Below, piece by piece: positions 1 to 11,961 of a stretch of 64,000 nt of DNA. The DNA lies in contig CM055265.1 of assembly GCA_029237695.1 (NCBI GenBank), positions 220,771,679 to 220,835,678 of the forward strand, in the 5' to 3' direction. The translations under genes were made by a program, and so were the position numbers. The stretch's first letter is position 1, and each line of letters begins with the position of its first letter. Source of the DNA: Conchocele bisecta. Its lineage: Eukaryota; Mollusca; Bivalvia; Lucinida; Thyasiridae. A model generated the notes under the pieces. It was not told the origin of the DNA. It did no database searches and saw nothing but the letters and a program-made list of their open reading frames with translations.

Positions 1-188
1 CACAGGCAATTCTAGCGTGTCTTGGATGGTCAATTATTGTTTGTATAAACATAAAACACCTTTCTAAACAATGTACAAAACAATTCAAAAGTGCCCGGGT
101 GTAAATATAATAATACTTAGAAAGGTACAAAACTCCCATTCGCCACCATTGTAACGAAAAGCCACAGAATGTAGACAATTGGAACTCG

Positions 189-427
189 CCTATACAACGC
201 ATTACAGCGTTTCGAAACCGCTGCTTGGGGTGGGTTTTCGGCATAGATTTTATAGTTGCTAATACATTAACATGAATCTCAAAGAAGAATTTAGGTTAGT
301 GAGACGCGTTTTTAGTGCAGTTTACACTCGAAATCTTTGAGATTTATGTTAATGTATTAGCAACTGTAAAATCTATGCCGAAAACCCACCCCAAGCAGCG
401 GTTTCGACACGTAATGCGTTGTATAGG
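189..427. repeat. Imperfect palindrome (foldback), 239 bp
   Basis: The arms at about 189-285 and 332-427 are inverted copies of each other. Both carry CCTATACAACGCATTAC at the outer end and the block GGGGTGGGTTTTCGGCATAG further in. The loop is about 45 bp. It ends directly beside the TTCGTTCCC-type foldback fragment. No coding content is seen; the short ORF across it is incidental. Confidence 0.8.
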
Positions 428-435
428 CGTATCAT

Positions 436-558
436 TATTTTGTTTTATTAATTCGTTCCCACGAAATAAAAATTCGTTCCCTCAATTTAACAATTCGAAT
501 TGTTATTTCGTGGGAACGAATAAATAAAAAACATCCATGTCCCTTTCAGGGCTCCGTA
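436..558. mobile_element. Fragment of TTCGTTCCC-array foldback element
   Basis: It contains units of TTCGTTCCCACGAAATAA and TTCGTTCCCTCAATTTAA followed by their inverted form, then the end motif GGGCTCCGTA. It is a short copy of the much longer arrays at 20088-20645 and 53393-53803. Its left end is not clearly visible. Confidence 0.7.
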
Positions 559-594
559 GGTTGCAGTTACATATTTTAATGAAAAATATCACAC

Positions 595-829
595 ATATGT
601 GGCTGTGACTGGAGAATTGGATTTCTTTTAGCAGCGTAGCTCCTGATCAAGTAGCACACTCACGTAGCCTGGTAACGATCTATATTGATTGTTAGACACA
701 CGATGGATGTTTCATTGATGGAATAGCGAATAGTGCTCCTGTTCACACTGTACGGATGCACAGGCTGATCTGGATCTACACTAGTCGCAAAACCCATAAG
801 CCCACTTTCTCCCAGGCACAGCCACATAT
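595..829. mobile_element. MITE, ATATGTGGCTGTGACTGGAG family, copy 1
   Basis: It begins ATATGTGGCTGTGACTGGAG and ends with the inverted form (CACAGCCACATAT). Internally it has the GTAGCTCCTGATCA segment and a palindromic GGATGCACAGGCTGATCTGG stretch. The same layout recurs at 19685-19934 and 54668-54901. It is short, non-coding and bounded by inverted repeats, so it is a non-autonomous DNA element. The superfamily is not determined. Confidence 0.8.
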
Positions 830-1644
830 CCAAGGTGCGTTATCACGAACAACAATAGTGGCTGAAAGTGTTGAAATCTTGCCCGCTCCAAAGTAAGTAT
901 TATTTTATATTTTCCTTACTATTAAACGGATTTTAATGAAATATTGCGCATGTCTTCATGAGCTGAATTTGGTCGTCCATGGAGTTCGGCGCATACTTTT
1001 GTCGTTTTTGCGAAGAATCGATTTCCGTGTCGGTAGACACGGAAATCGATTCTTTGCAAAAACGACAGCAGAAGTTTCGGCGAAAATACAGAGATCACCT
1101 AATATGCTTAACAAGACGCGTTTGATGCGCCATATTTCATCAAAATCCGTTACGTAATAAGGACAATATGAAAGAATACGTACTTTGAATCAGATTGATT
1201 GTGGAAGTTTCAGTACATGTTGTTGTTGTTAGTACCACGTGATCATACACTTTGATATCATGAACATCATCCATCACACTGAGTAGGCCTACAAACTTCG
1301 AAAATCTGCAAATTTATTTTACTCTTTATTTTAAGCAAGTTGTCTTTGCCATGTCACAACAGTAACTATTTATGGTAAATAATACAAATATGACGAGGCC
1401 GGCCCGACGATCGAGAACTTGAGAAGCAGGACACTCAGAACCCCTCGCACCCTGCCGTAAATCGAGAATAATGTAAATACTATTCTAATTACTATTTTAC
1501 GTGTTTGTAAAGTCAATTTAAATATCTTGGCAACATTATAAGTGTGCAGAATAACGCGAGAAAGTCGGCACTATTTCTTGCGGATACACGATTTTGACCT
1601 CAGTTTTGTTGCGAATTCCGTTCAAAAAAAGGCTCCTGTTTGGT
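830..1644. other. No gene recognised
   Basis: Non-coding sequence with no recognised protein. The one striking structure is the near-perfect 66-nt hairpin at 1001-1066, listed separately. The short ORF over it (936-1157) is a consequence of the palindrome. Confidence 0.5.
1001..1066. repeat. Compact near-perfect hairpin, 31-bp arms, 4-nt loop
   Basis: The arms 1001-1031 and 1036-1066 are complementary with one difference (G opposite T, which would pair as G-U in + strand RNA). The loop is GGTA. Nothing longer than the stem is inverted, so it is a self-contained short hairpin. It could be a tiny foldback, a recent template-switch product or an RNA hairpin; the sequence does not decide. Confidence 0.85.
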
Positions 1645-2110
1645 TACAGGAACCAGTCGGCCAATGAATAATGTGACCGTAAACCAGTCCTAGTACAGCT
1701 TAGCAACAAGGAGTAAATGATATGGACAACGGCACTGATTGTTATTATTATGACAGAGAGATGAATAAAATAGATGATGCAGGAAATGTATGTCTGTGCC
1801 AAACATTTTATTATATTATTTGCATGATCTACACATGCAGGTTAAATTTTCTGTGTGCGACTTAAGAGGGTGAGATAGAGATTTTGAAAGTGAAAGTACA
1901 TGTAGACGGTTCCGTCAAAAAAGGGGAAATAACTCATGCAAATCAACTCATGACCCCTTGTTTGGCATGGATCGAGAACTGGCTTAGGTCACTGACTCCA
2001 TGAATGGAAGTAACAATATGGATTTTGTCGCATGTAGTTTGCGATTGTCATGTTTGTGTGAATGTGGGTCTATGGGAAATCAATTGGTTGCCTGTTTCCT
2101 ACAGAGTCAT
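1645..2110 (-). repeat. Dispersed repeat, copy 1
   Basis: This segment matches 30530-30970 in reverse orientation over more than 400 bp. Shared landmarks are the TTTTTTGACGGAACC block, the TTGGCATGGATC block, the AATCAATTGGTTGCC block and the TAATAATAACAATCA block. No protein is visible. It is an old interspersed element of unknown type. Confidence 0.75.
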
Positions 2111-2296
2111 CTTCGACGCCATTTTTGTGCCATTAAACGCGAAAAGATGACGCCGTGGACATACTGACAAGAGGAGAGTAGTCGTACTAGTGTTCGTAGA
2201 TCTATGTACATGTACTTACATTCAACGTCACTCACGCCACTAGAGATATAGTGTTCATGTTAAGCTAGGGAGAACCAGCATCCGTCTTGATTCCAG

Positions 2297-2523
2297 GGGC
2301 CCGTTTCACTAAACTTCGTACGACTAAAATGTTCGTAAGTGCAACGTTATGATAGTCTATAATATCACATTAACAATGTTTTCTTGTAAACATTTATTGG
2401 ATTTACATTTATTGAGCATAACCTATGCTCAATAAATGTAAATCCATCAATTGAAATTTCTAGACGATCCTAAATTTGCACTTACGAACATTTTAGTCGT
2501 ACGAAGTTTAGTGAAACGGGCCC
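2297..2523. mobile_element. Harbinger-like MITE, GGGCCCGTTTCACTAA termini, copy 1
   Basis: A 227-bp foldback whose outer arms of about 50 bp are perfect inverted repeats starting GGGCCCGTTTCACTAAACTT. A second palindrome around TTGAGCATAACCTATGCTCAA lies in the middle. It is flanked by CAG on both sides (2294-2296 and 2524-2526), a 3-bp target duplication. The 4-kb Harbinger at 12703-16650 has the same first bases and the same CAG duplication, so that element is the likely source of the transposition machinery. Confidence 0.85.
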
Positions 2524-2580
2524 CAGGCCGGAGACTCCAGGGTTCGCACTCGCGGCGTGTATGTCTTTCGTGTTTGTTAA

Positions 2581-3070
2581 ACGTACATTCCCACTCAGTT
2601 AGCACATAATGTTCTTTATTGGAATTAAATAAGTGTATGTGTCACTATTCCACCAGTTCTAACAATTACGAGTGCCCGCTATACAGATATAATCATTTAG
2701 TATATTTATTTTACGCACGGTGGTATCGGGCTATTTTCATATGCGAATGGGGCATGCTATTTTTTTAATTAGTTATACTAATTAAATGCATCACCTGAAA
2801 AAAATAATATTTTCGACAGATTATAAAGTATGATCATCGCACATCAAACAATAAGTACAGACAATAAATAGTAATGTCCGTTAAAATTTTAATGAAACAC
2901 GGTTATCGCCCCTGATATCAGTGTGGAAACTTATGTCTGCTATATAATGTATAATAATGCCAATCAATACGTGGGGTAATGGTGAATGCATGTTTATTTT
3001 GCCAGAAAATGTCTCAGATGATGTATTTGATATAAAGAACATTATGCGCCTACTGAGTGTTCATGTACCT
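2581..3070. mobile_element. piggyBac-like MITE (TTAA target), copy A
   Basis: It is flanked by TTAA at 2577-2580 and 3071-3074. Its ends resemble the AGGTACATGCCCACTCAGTAGGCACA inverted repeat seen more clearly in the copies at 47294-47807 and 49022-49522. The interior (GTGCCCGCTATACAGATATA and similar) is shared by all copies. It is non-coding. The TTAA duplication points to piggyBac-type mobilisation. Confidence 0.75.
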
Positions 3071-3443
3071 TTAATAAAGAACATGTAATTACTTAGGACA
3101 TATAAACGTTAGCCGCCCCACCCCGCTATTTCCGACCGGGAATAGTATATGTACGTGTACAGAGCAGAGTGAGAAAGATAGTAAATTAGAGCATATGAAA
3201 ATCGCCGTCACATACACTCACTTCACACCAGTGTTGGTGCCAACAATCCCAAAGAGTACCTTAACATCGATAACAGTGCAATCTTAGACGCACAAACGTA
3301 AAAAGGTAACACTTAGGCAAGTATTTGACACTAATTAGGAAACAGAACATCAATCAGGTGTGAATATTATTCAAAATTATGTTTAAGTGTCGATGTTCAC
3401 TAAAACCGGTGTTGCTGAAAATATGGTGAAATAATGATTATCT

Positions 3444-4541
3444 ATGCCTCGACAAAAAGTGAGTCCTGTCAGTAAAAAGCCTTTGAAGAAAAAACGGCGT
3501 GTAAAATCGAAAAGTGATAATATGGATAACAATGCTCAGGGAGGCGCCAACGGGGGAGACAGTCCGAGCGGGGTAAGACAATTTGACAATACTTACAGCG
3601 GCGTACAGCAGTTTACCCCTACAATGGCGTTCATGAACAACAACATGCAACAACCTTTCCCAACATCACAGCCGATGAATATGCACAACAACATGATATC
3701 GACGCCCATCATGTATTCTCCTACGTCCCAGGGCCCCGCCACAAACCCCATCGTGAACCCCGCCATGAACCAGATGTCATTCCGGCCTGACTGGGCGAGT
3801 GAGCTTATAGACAGCGTGAACTCTATTAAGAAAGATATGGGGAAACTAACAACCATTGAAAAATCACTGTCAACATTATCCCTCAAGTTTACAAACCTTG
3901 AAACAAAAGTATCGACCATGGAACAATCAGTCACAAATTGCAAAACGAGTTGTACATTTCTCAGTGCATCATATGATGACCAAAAGAAAACCATAACTAC
4001 ATGTAATGAAAATGTTGAACGTTTACGAAAAAATGTCAAAGATTTAGAATCAAAGGCGTCGGATCTCGAATCATGTAAAAATAAGGCCGAAGACAAAATA
4101 ACTGAAATGGAAATGCGAAGTATGAGGGAAAATTTGATGTTTTTCGGGTTAGCGGAAGGACAAGATGAAAATTGCGGTTCCAAGATTAAAGAATTTATAA
4201 AAACCGAGCTCGAAATGGACGATTCAAATGTGAACAATATGGAGATTGATCGTGCACACAGGATTGGTCGGTTTAAGCAAGGCTCAATTAGACCAATTGT
4301 CGTCAAATTCCATCAGTATTCAGATAAAGAGAGCGTTAGGCAAATTGGCTATGATAAAAGGGAGGCGTTACGAGCACGGAATTTTACCGTTAAAGAGCAA
4401 TTACCGCGGACCGTCATGGAGCGTCGTAAAGCACTTTATCGGTGATGCGATCAGAACGCGACAAAGGGAACACGGTGAAATATGTCAGGGATAAACTATT
4501 TGTGAATGGCGCTGAATACATCACCCAACTAGGGGTGTGAT
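3444..4541 (+). pseudogene. LINE ORF1 (RNA-binding, coiled-coil protein), frameshifted near its end
   Basis: The first 333 codons are open (3444-4445). Residues 1-22 are strongly basic (KKPLKKKRRVK), residues 30-110 are rich in N, Q, M and P, and about 115-225 form a heptad-rich coiled coil. This is followed by an RRM/CTD-like region containing MRENLMFFGL and DRAHRIGR. In L1-type elements this protein trimerises through the coil and chaperones the element RNA. The open frame ends at 4445, but a neighbouring frame continues with a family-like basic tail (VRDKLFVNG) to a stop at 4539-4541, so one small indel lies near 4440. The stop abuts the beginning of ORF2, as in many two-ORF LINEs. Known: ORF1p function. 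Inferred: the position of the lesion. Confidence 0.85.
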
Positions 4542-7500
4542 GCGGAGCGACTATCGATACTGTCTTGGAACGTCCACGGTCTCAAGAATAAAATATGTGA
4601 CATTGACTTCATCAAAATATTAAAACAGAATGACATTGTTTTTCTCGGCGAAACCTGGCTACGTCATACCGACGTACACAATCTTGACATTTTAGGTTTT
4701 GAATCGGATCACGTTTTTGGACAAAAAGATGCAAATACCAGAAAAGGTAGAACTAGTGGTGGAGTAAGCTTATACTACAAATCGGAACTACGCGAATCAT
4801 AAATAAAGGTGTTGTTGAAAAAATGAGAATGGTTTAATCTGGATTAAAATAGATAAAACGATACTGGACTATAATGAAGATACCTACGTATGCTATATAT
4901 ACTGCGGGATAGCAAGTCACGGATAAATAGGCACTTGGAAATAGACTACTATGAATTGTTGGAACAGGGAATTATTAAATACAAAAATTTGGGCAAAGTG
5001 TTCGTCAGTGGAGATATGAACAGTCGAACAAGCACACAGAACCCGGATCATACGGACATATTGGAACCGGACAGGTATATAGAAGTGGGCCCGGAAAGTG
5101 ACATTATATACTATGACATTCCACAGCGCGTAAACCTGGACCACGTGATCGATGCACGTGGGCATTGTCTGCTTGACCTGTGTAAGTCATCTGACATTAT
5201 AATAGCCAATGGCCGCTTAGGGGCGGATCGATATACATTTATGAATGAAAATGGGCGGAGTGTAGTGGACTACGTGCTAATACAATACGACAGTATTGAC
5301 AATGTGGATTATTTTGAAGTTTGTGAGGCCAATGAATTCTCTGACCATTCGCCGTTACAAGTTCGACTCAAAATAAAGCGGGCGCAACAAAATACAAAAA
5401 ATACAACGAAATATACCAAACTAATATGGGACAATGATAAAAACAATGAGTTTAAGCAGTCAGTACGGAATGACGTGGATTTTTTTCACAGATATATTTA
5501 ATGGAATAGACAATTCGACAAACATCGACGATATTGTACGACAATTTAGCGATACATTATATAATACGGCTAAAAAACACTTTGGAAAAACGGTAACGTG
5601 TGGTAACTCGACGTGGACCCCGCCATCGACACAGAACGAATGGTTCAACAATGAATGTAGACAAGCAAAGTCTGAACTGAATCGAGCAAAGCGACAATAT
5701 CAGCGTGATAGAATGGCTGCAAACAGATTGAATTTTGTTCAAAAACTTAACTTATTGAATAAAGTAAAACGAAGGGCCAAAGCTGAATACAAAACAAAGG
5801 AGGGGACCCGGTTATCAAAATTAGCAAAGGATAATCCAAAAACATTTTGGAAAAAAATGCGCAAGTTCTACAAAAAGAGCGTGAGAAACAATTGCAAGCT
5901 ATCTGAAAATGACTTTTTTGAACATTTTTCGAAGTTATTTAGCGGGAAAGAAGATATGCCGAATGATGATGAAATAGATCCAGAAGAGGCGAGGTCGATC
6001 CACGACTTAGATTGTGAATTTACAATTGAAGATTTGCAGCGAGTTATCTCCTCATTGAAACTAAATAAATCGTGTGGACTAGACGGACTTGTGAATGAAA
6101 TATTTAAACACTCGTCAGACGTTATCTCCCCCTTCATCCTGCGATTAGTGAATGCGATCTTCCAATCTGGTCACTACCCATCTACATGGTGCCAGTCTAC
6201 CATCACACCCATACACAAGAAGGGGTCCATCGACGATGCTGACAATTACCGGGGCATAGTGCTCAGCAGTGTATTGGCAAAAATATATTCGCAAATGTTA
6301 CATAATAGACTAGCGAACTGGGCCGAAAGAAACGAAAAGATGCTGAATTGTCAATACGGGTTTAGACAACACAAATCGACAGTAGACTGCATATTGGTAT
6401 TTCATGCAATTATCTCAAAGCTACTACACGGAAAGCAAAAGTTATTCGTAGCATTTGTGGATTACCAAAAGGCGTTTGACAGTATAGACAGGCGGATGTT
6501 ATGGCAAAAGCTGATCACTCAAGGTGTCAGCTCGAGCATGGTGACAGCTATTCGAGCCATGTACAACCAAGTGAAACTTTGTGCAAAGTTTAATAATAAC
6601 ACATCCGACTTCTTCTTATCGAAGGAAGGCGTGAAGCAGGGGGATCCGATGTCCGGGATTCTATTCACATTTTTCCTGAACGATATGGTGGACAGTCTAC
6701 GCACAGATGACGCTGATGACACATTGGACCTGGACAATATCAACATATTTATGTTACTTTACGCAGACGACGCTGTACTGTTCGCAAAGACTGCTCAAGA
6801 TCTACAACTTCGACTAAATAAATTAAAGACATATAGTGATACATGGAGTCTAAAAGTAAATACCCAAAAGACAAAAGTGATGGTGTTTGAACGAGGTCGT
6901 GCATCACAACCGAAACTGTACTACAATGAAATTGAACTTGAATTGGTGCAGCAATTCAAGTACTTGGGTATAATGTTCTATAAAAATGGCCATTGGAACA
7001 GAACACAAAAATGTATTAGTGAATATGGAACTTACGCATTACACAATTTGACACGAGTGTTAATTAACGTTACACTTCCCATTCACGATACCTTTACGCT
7101 GTTTGACGCCCTAGTGGGCTCTGTATTAGGGTACGGGTCTGAAATATGGGGTTATCATCACGCCAGGGACATAGAAAGGGTACATACAAAGTTCTGTCGC
7201 AATCTACTTGGGTTAAAAAATCGACGCATTTGTCTGGATTATATGGCGAGCTCGGCAGAAAACCATTGGTATTATTTCGAAAAATACGAATGATTCAATA
7301 CTGGTCATCAATTTTCAAAAAAGACGATAAATTGTTGCATAGTATTTACAACATGTTGAAACATGATGCAGATAACAATGTAACATATAATGGCTTGAAC
7401 TGGGCTCACCATATAAAACAAATATTATCAGAGACTGGTTTTGCAAACGTATGGCTAAATCAAGGCGAGATGGAAATCCCATGTGCTCAGATCAAACAAT

Positions 7501-7946
7501 GGTTAATAGACAGTTACGATCAAGAATGGCATGCGTCCATACACGACTCAAACAAACTGAAACTATACTGTCGGTATAATCCGATAATTAATGCAGAGAC
7601 ATACATAGACATATATCCAATAGAAAAGCTTAAACGACTCTAAGCCGATTTAGACTTTCTTCACATTCTCTAGCTATTGAAACAGGACGGTACAATAATA
7701 CAGCCAGACAAGAAAGATTATGTACATATTGTAACATGCGCAAAGTCGAAGATGAGTACCACCTATTGCTTGTGTGTCCACATTATGCAGACTTGAGAAA
7801 GAGCATATTTCACAAGATATTATTGTCACTGGCCCACGTTGAATAAATTTGACCAGCTCATGTCCGCTCAGCATAAATGCACGAATGTCAGTAAATTCTT
7901 ATTCTATGCTTTTAAACGAAGAACCGTTAACAATATGCCTCAGTAG
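4542..7946 (+). pseudogene. LINE ORF2: APE endonuclease, reverse transcriptase, CCHC tail; several frameshifts
   Basis: The endonuclease is split over several frames. The SWNVHG motif is at 4563-4580, the catalytic-Glu motif LGETW at 4644-4658, SGDMN near 5017, and VVDYVL and FSDHS before 5360. The reverse transcriptase is in the long frame 5434-7293. It contains FVAFVDYQKAFD (catalytic Asp codon 6460-6462), GVKQGDPMSG and YADD at 6760-6771, so the polymerase active site is intact. A further frame (7146-7643) carries the thumb/connection region. The last frame ends near 7946 with a CCHC knuckle around 7721-7776. ORF2p nicks the target and copies element RNA onto it. At least four frame changes show this copy is dead. 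ORF2 has no clear in-frame ATG next to the ORF1 stop. Confidence 0.92.
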
Positions 7947-8330
7947 TGATAAACAGTAAACACACATCGTGCCTTTCCGTAAACTGATACAAATAGCAAA
8001 CATAGAGATTACTCAATTGCATTCTCTATGGTTGACATTTGGTATCGCCACAAAATATAATCCTAAACTGGTGTTCGGCGATTGGGCGATCATAGACATC
8101 AAACACAATGACCACCTAACGTGGAGGTTGTTGTGGTTGCAGTCTGAGATCTCCGTAATCACGACAAACTTTAACGATCAAAACTTTCGCAATAAATTAT
8201 TTAACCAAGGTTTCCCATTCACAGCTCCTCAAATCTCACTGTACTATATAAATTTCACATAATATGGCAAAAACATGTAATTTGTTATAAGCCAAATAAA
8301 ATATATTGTATTGTATTGTATTGTGTACAA
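7947..8330 (+). other. LINE 3' UTR and ATTGT-repeat tail
   Basis: It follows the ORF2 stop and ends in a short ATTGTATTGT-type microsatellite. Tails of this kind are typical for LINE clades that do not end in poly(A). A 97-codon ORF here (7969-8262) has no recognisable domain and is treated as chance. Confidence 0.6.
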
Positions 8331-8377
8331 TAAAATACAATACTTTTATTCACGCAAAGTCACAAACGTGACACCTG

Positions 8378-8618
8378 AGGACCGTTTCACTAAACTTCGT
8401 ACGACTAAAATATTCACTAGTGCAAATTTAGGATCGTCTGGAAATTTCCATTGATGGAGTTACATTTATTGAGCATAGTCTGCATATGCAGCCTATGCTC
8501 AATAATTGCAAATCCAATAATCGTTTACTAGAACACATTCTTAATGTGAAATTTACAGACTATCATAATTTTGCACTTACGAACATTTTAGTCGTACGAA
8601 GTTTAGTGAAACGCACCC
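8378..8618. mobile_element. Harbinger-like MITE, copy 2 (degenerate)
   Basis: Same foldback as 2297-2523 but in the opposite internal orientation. The arms carry GTTTCACTAAACTTCGTACG and its inverse. The centre has TTGAGCATAGTCTGCATATG and an inverted partner. Both termini have drifted from GGGCCC, and the target duplication is no longer exact. Confidence 0.8.
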
Positions 8619-8639
8619 CTAGCGTATACATGAGGTACC

Positions 8640-10190
8640 GTTTACAACTATCGGTGCAATACATTTGATCAGTATAATGGTAACGAGATTTTGATAACAA
8701 TGCTAGGTTTCTTAACTGCTTTCCAGGTCGTTTTCACATAGGGTACCTATGTATTGGAATCGTCTCGTACAGTTAGCCACGCCCTAGACCCCCTGGATGG
8801 GCTAGTCCGTAGTGATATATTAGAGAAACCATAACAACAAAATGCATTGTGTTACTCAACGTTTAACTGTCATACGCAACCGCTAATTGAAAATAATATT
8901 ATGAAAAACTACTTGCACTGAACAATAGCAACAACGGATGTTCTACGTACAAAAATACATCGGATTATTTTGTTGCGCGTGATTTGCCCCCATTTGCGTG
9001 CGTTCATCGCTAAATTTAGTAACGGGCTATAGTTTTCGGCAGAGTTAACTCCCCTCCGAATATTCTCCACCAGAAGCGACCTTCGTCGAGAGGTTACAGC
9101 TACATGTTGACCCAGATTTTTTTAATGATCGCGATTGTGTCGTAACAAAACGCGCACGTGTGGGCCTAACTGATGTTAATCCTCATTCTATCGATGGATT
9201 TACAGCGGATTTTAGTGACATTCCCGAATTCGGCCTGATTGACATTTGTCTACGGTGGCCAATACACGCCAACATGAGTGTCAATTCTACGTTCAGGGAA
9301 GGGGTCAATAAGTCAGTAAGTGATAAATTACAGTCAGGGAACAAATTACTTACAGTATAACACATCCAGCGTAGATTAATACCCATATTAATGCAAGTAC
9401 TGAAAATACCACAAAAAAAAAATTCTAACAAGTTTGGGCTTCCAAACAATACATTGAAAATTTTGTTAGCGGTTTCCCCAATGACGTCATTTGTATGTTT
9501 TAAGATACTCGATCCGGGGCCAACTATTTCATTCACAAAACAGAAGTAAACATGGCGATGTCAAAGTAATGCAGAAACTTTAATACAAATCCTGCTACAA
9601 CATTGTTTTGTACCGACGAAGCATTTTCAGGCGCGACACCGCTTCCGTGGCGGAATTCTTGTAGTACCCTATGTTTAGTACTTTCAGTACTTTGAATTTA
9701 GACATATGTTTGAATGTGAGTGTGTTTGATCTGCGATAATAAACTGGTTTGGTATATGTTCTTGCTTCCTCCTACATGTAAATGTTATGCCTGATCTCTA
9801 AAAGTAAATGAAACATATCACCGAGAGCACCACTGTCACAATTGTCGCCCGTTCTCTCTTCACTCAGTGTCCCTGTCAATCTTCCTATTTTGACTGCCAG
9901 CCTATGAGTGGAAGTTTGAACCTGGTCAGTGCATTACTCTGTACCCGTACACTGCCGAACTAAATGTTGTCGTCTGCTGTTTATTATTAGCCGATCTATT
10001 TATAGATCGGCTATATATATTGGTTATCCATTGGTTTGTGAAAAAGTTTGTTACCACCCTTTTCTCCTATATTCTGTAATCTGCAAACGCGAAAGTTGTT
10101 GTATCACTTCCAAATTGCATCAACCGGATAATTTTTCATTTTTGGCCATTATCTCGGTTGAAAACTTTAAATATAGCGAAATAACACAAT
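8640..10190. other. No gene recognised
   Basis: Non-coding, with no recognisable domain in any frame. There is one CRE-type palindrome TGACGTCA at 9482-9489 and a perfect short hairpin AGCCGATCTA/TAGATCGGCT at 9989-10012. The opposed ORFs at 9160-9360 and 9183-9536 overlap and show no family resemblance. Confidence 0.45.
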
Positions 10191-10380
10191 TTGGCTATAA
10201 ATAAACGTTTTCACTACAAGAGTTCGGTAAACTAAAGTTAGGCGGTTTGCAATTTGACTAGAAATAAACGTTTTAACTACAATAGTTCTGTAAACTAAAT
10301 AAAGTTAGGCGGTTTGCAATTTGGCTATAAATAAACGTTTTATCTACAAGAGTTCGGTAAACTAAAGTTAGGCGGTTTGC
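10191..10380 (+). repeat. Three tandem copies of a ~62-bp unit
   Basis: Each unit contains GGCTATAAATAAACGTTTT, then CTACAAGAGTTCGGTAAACT, then AGTTAGGCGGTTTGC. The middle copy has a small AAATA insertion. No coding potential is evident. Confidence 0.9.
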
Positions 10381-11386
10381 CTTCTAGTCCAGGGGCAATT
10401 GTAGGTATATATATAAGATTCCGGCACCTCGTGTTACTTTATGTCACCCGGTGTTTTTATAAACTTGAATGTATAAGGTTTCTAAAAAATCCGGGTGCCT
10501 TTTTTTAAACCAAGTTCAAGGTCATTTCAAGGTCATTGAACTTTATGATTGACGGAAGTCGAAAATTGCCAATATATGAGTCAATAGGTCATGGTCCTTA
10601 ACTTGGAAATTGGTGTAAGTTGTTAAACAACATTTCTGATGGATATATTTCAGAATTTACGTAAACTTCACTAATATTCAGTATATAATTGTCATATTTT
10701 CAAGATGGCCGCCAAAAATCGGGTATTTATGAGATTTCGGTTGACTTGCTACATATTTGTGTAATGCTAAGCGCCTTCACTTATATGCAATGGTTAATTC
10801 TTTCAACTGGAATAATATTGTTTACATTTGACTATCATAAATTGCTATGATCAAATATTAATGATAGCTAAATATATCTGAGAGAATTTGGTTGAAGAGG
10901 AAATCAACACTTTTCTCACTTTTCCCTGGAATATATTGAACCCTGATTTGATCGGCTACTAACATCATCCTCTGCATGATTTTTCATTTTTTATTTTCAA
11001 TTTTTCTCATCAAAAACAAGATTTGACAGCATTTTAGAATCATTTCCAGACGATAATTTTCGTGCTCAGCAGTCTAAGAGTTAAATGAATGAGATATGGA
11101 TCTATTTCACAGGTATGATTTCAATCACAACGTACAGCACTTCTGAAAGTAAATGTCAAGAAAACTGCAAGCTGCGGGCACGCATTTGTGCATTAGTTGA
11201 GCCATTGGTAAACACGATTGTGACAATATAAGGCGGAACTTAGCACAGGTTATACTGTATTTATACGATTGATTGATTGATTGATTGATTGGGGTTTTAC
11301 CGTTGATATACTTATGTATGCCATCCAATCCTCCAGGGCAAGCCAATTTATACGACTATATCCAAGTGGTCACCCATATTCATATA
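10381..11386. other. No gene recognised
   Basis: AT-rich non-coding sequence. It has a CAAGATGGCCGCCA motif near 10703, a segment near 10990-11060 that resembles 41250-41340 (GACAGCATTTTAGAATCATT type), and a short TGATTGATTGAT run near 11270-11290. Confidence 0.45.
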
Positions 11387-11961
11387 CAGTGAAACCTCTC
11401 TAAACCACAGGCATTTGGCGTGTTTCGGCTTTTATCTGTATAGCTCTTTGTATATATATATATATATATGTACAAGGTTTCTAGCTTTGGTCGGATACAA
11501 CCTCGTATCATAACAAAGTAACATGTTTAAAATTGTAATTTTCTATGCATTCTCTGTCTTTCTGCAGGATAACGATTATCCCCAAATGATCGCATGAACT
11601 GGCCACTTCAATATTGACTTCAAAGCCTTAAACACATTATTTCGTTTGTTATGATACGAGGTTGTGTCCGACCTAGGAAAAGCAGCTGTAATTCGATATT
11701 CTTTGCATAATTATGTTCTAGCTATGCTATTTTAGCAATATGACAATAATTCTCAAATGCACATGTGCACCTTCTGCCAAAATATTCACATTAACGTTAA
11801 TAAAATCGCGGAATTTGTTACGATACTAGGTCGTGTCCGACCCAAGTTAGTAGCCTTGTTCATATATAGAGTTATACCGATGCAAGCCGAAACACGCCGA
11901 ATGCTCTAAACTGGACACTCTAGGAAGTCACCAGGGCGTCCGGCTTAGAGAGGTTTCACTG
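11387..11961. mobile_element. Tigger/pogo-like foldback element
   Basis: The termini CAGTGAAACCTCTCTAAA and TTAGAGAGGTTTCACTG are inverted, with TA immediately outside both ends (11385-11386 and 11962-11963). CAGT...ACTG ends with a TA duplication are the hallmark of pogo/Tigger elements. Inner arms also pair (ATACGAGGTTGTGTCCGACC and its inverse). It has no transposase and is a non-autonomous copy. Fragments of the same end occur near 12085-12113 and 36382-36400. Confidence 0.8.

Larger units (their letters stand above)
3083..8330 (+). mobile_element. Near full-length, decayed non-LTR retrotransposon (LINE)
   Basis: Two-ORF LINE: a putative 5' leader (about 3083-3443), a coiled-coil ORF1, an ORF2 with endonuclease, reverse transcriptase and C-terminal CCHC, a 3' UTR, and a tail of ATTGT repeats near 8305-8325. 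Both ORFs carry frameshifts, so it is immobile. A 5'-truncated copy of a similar tail family lies at 15700-16250, also ending in TTGTA repeats. The exact 5' boundary is not visible; it follows closely on the MITE ending at 3070. Clade assignment needs a tree. The ORF1 looks L1-ORF1p-like. Confidence 0.9.

Noticed and set aside
7969..8262. 97-codon ORF downstream of the LINE ORF2.
   Set aside because: It lies in the 3' UTR, resembles no family, and similar lengths arise by chance in this AT-rich sequence.
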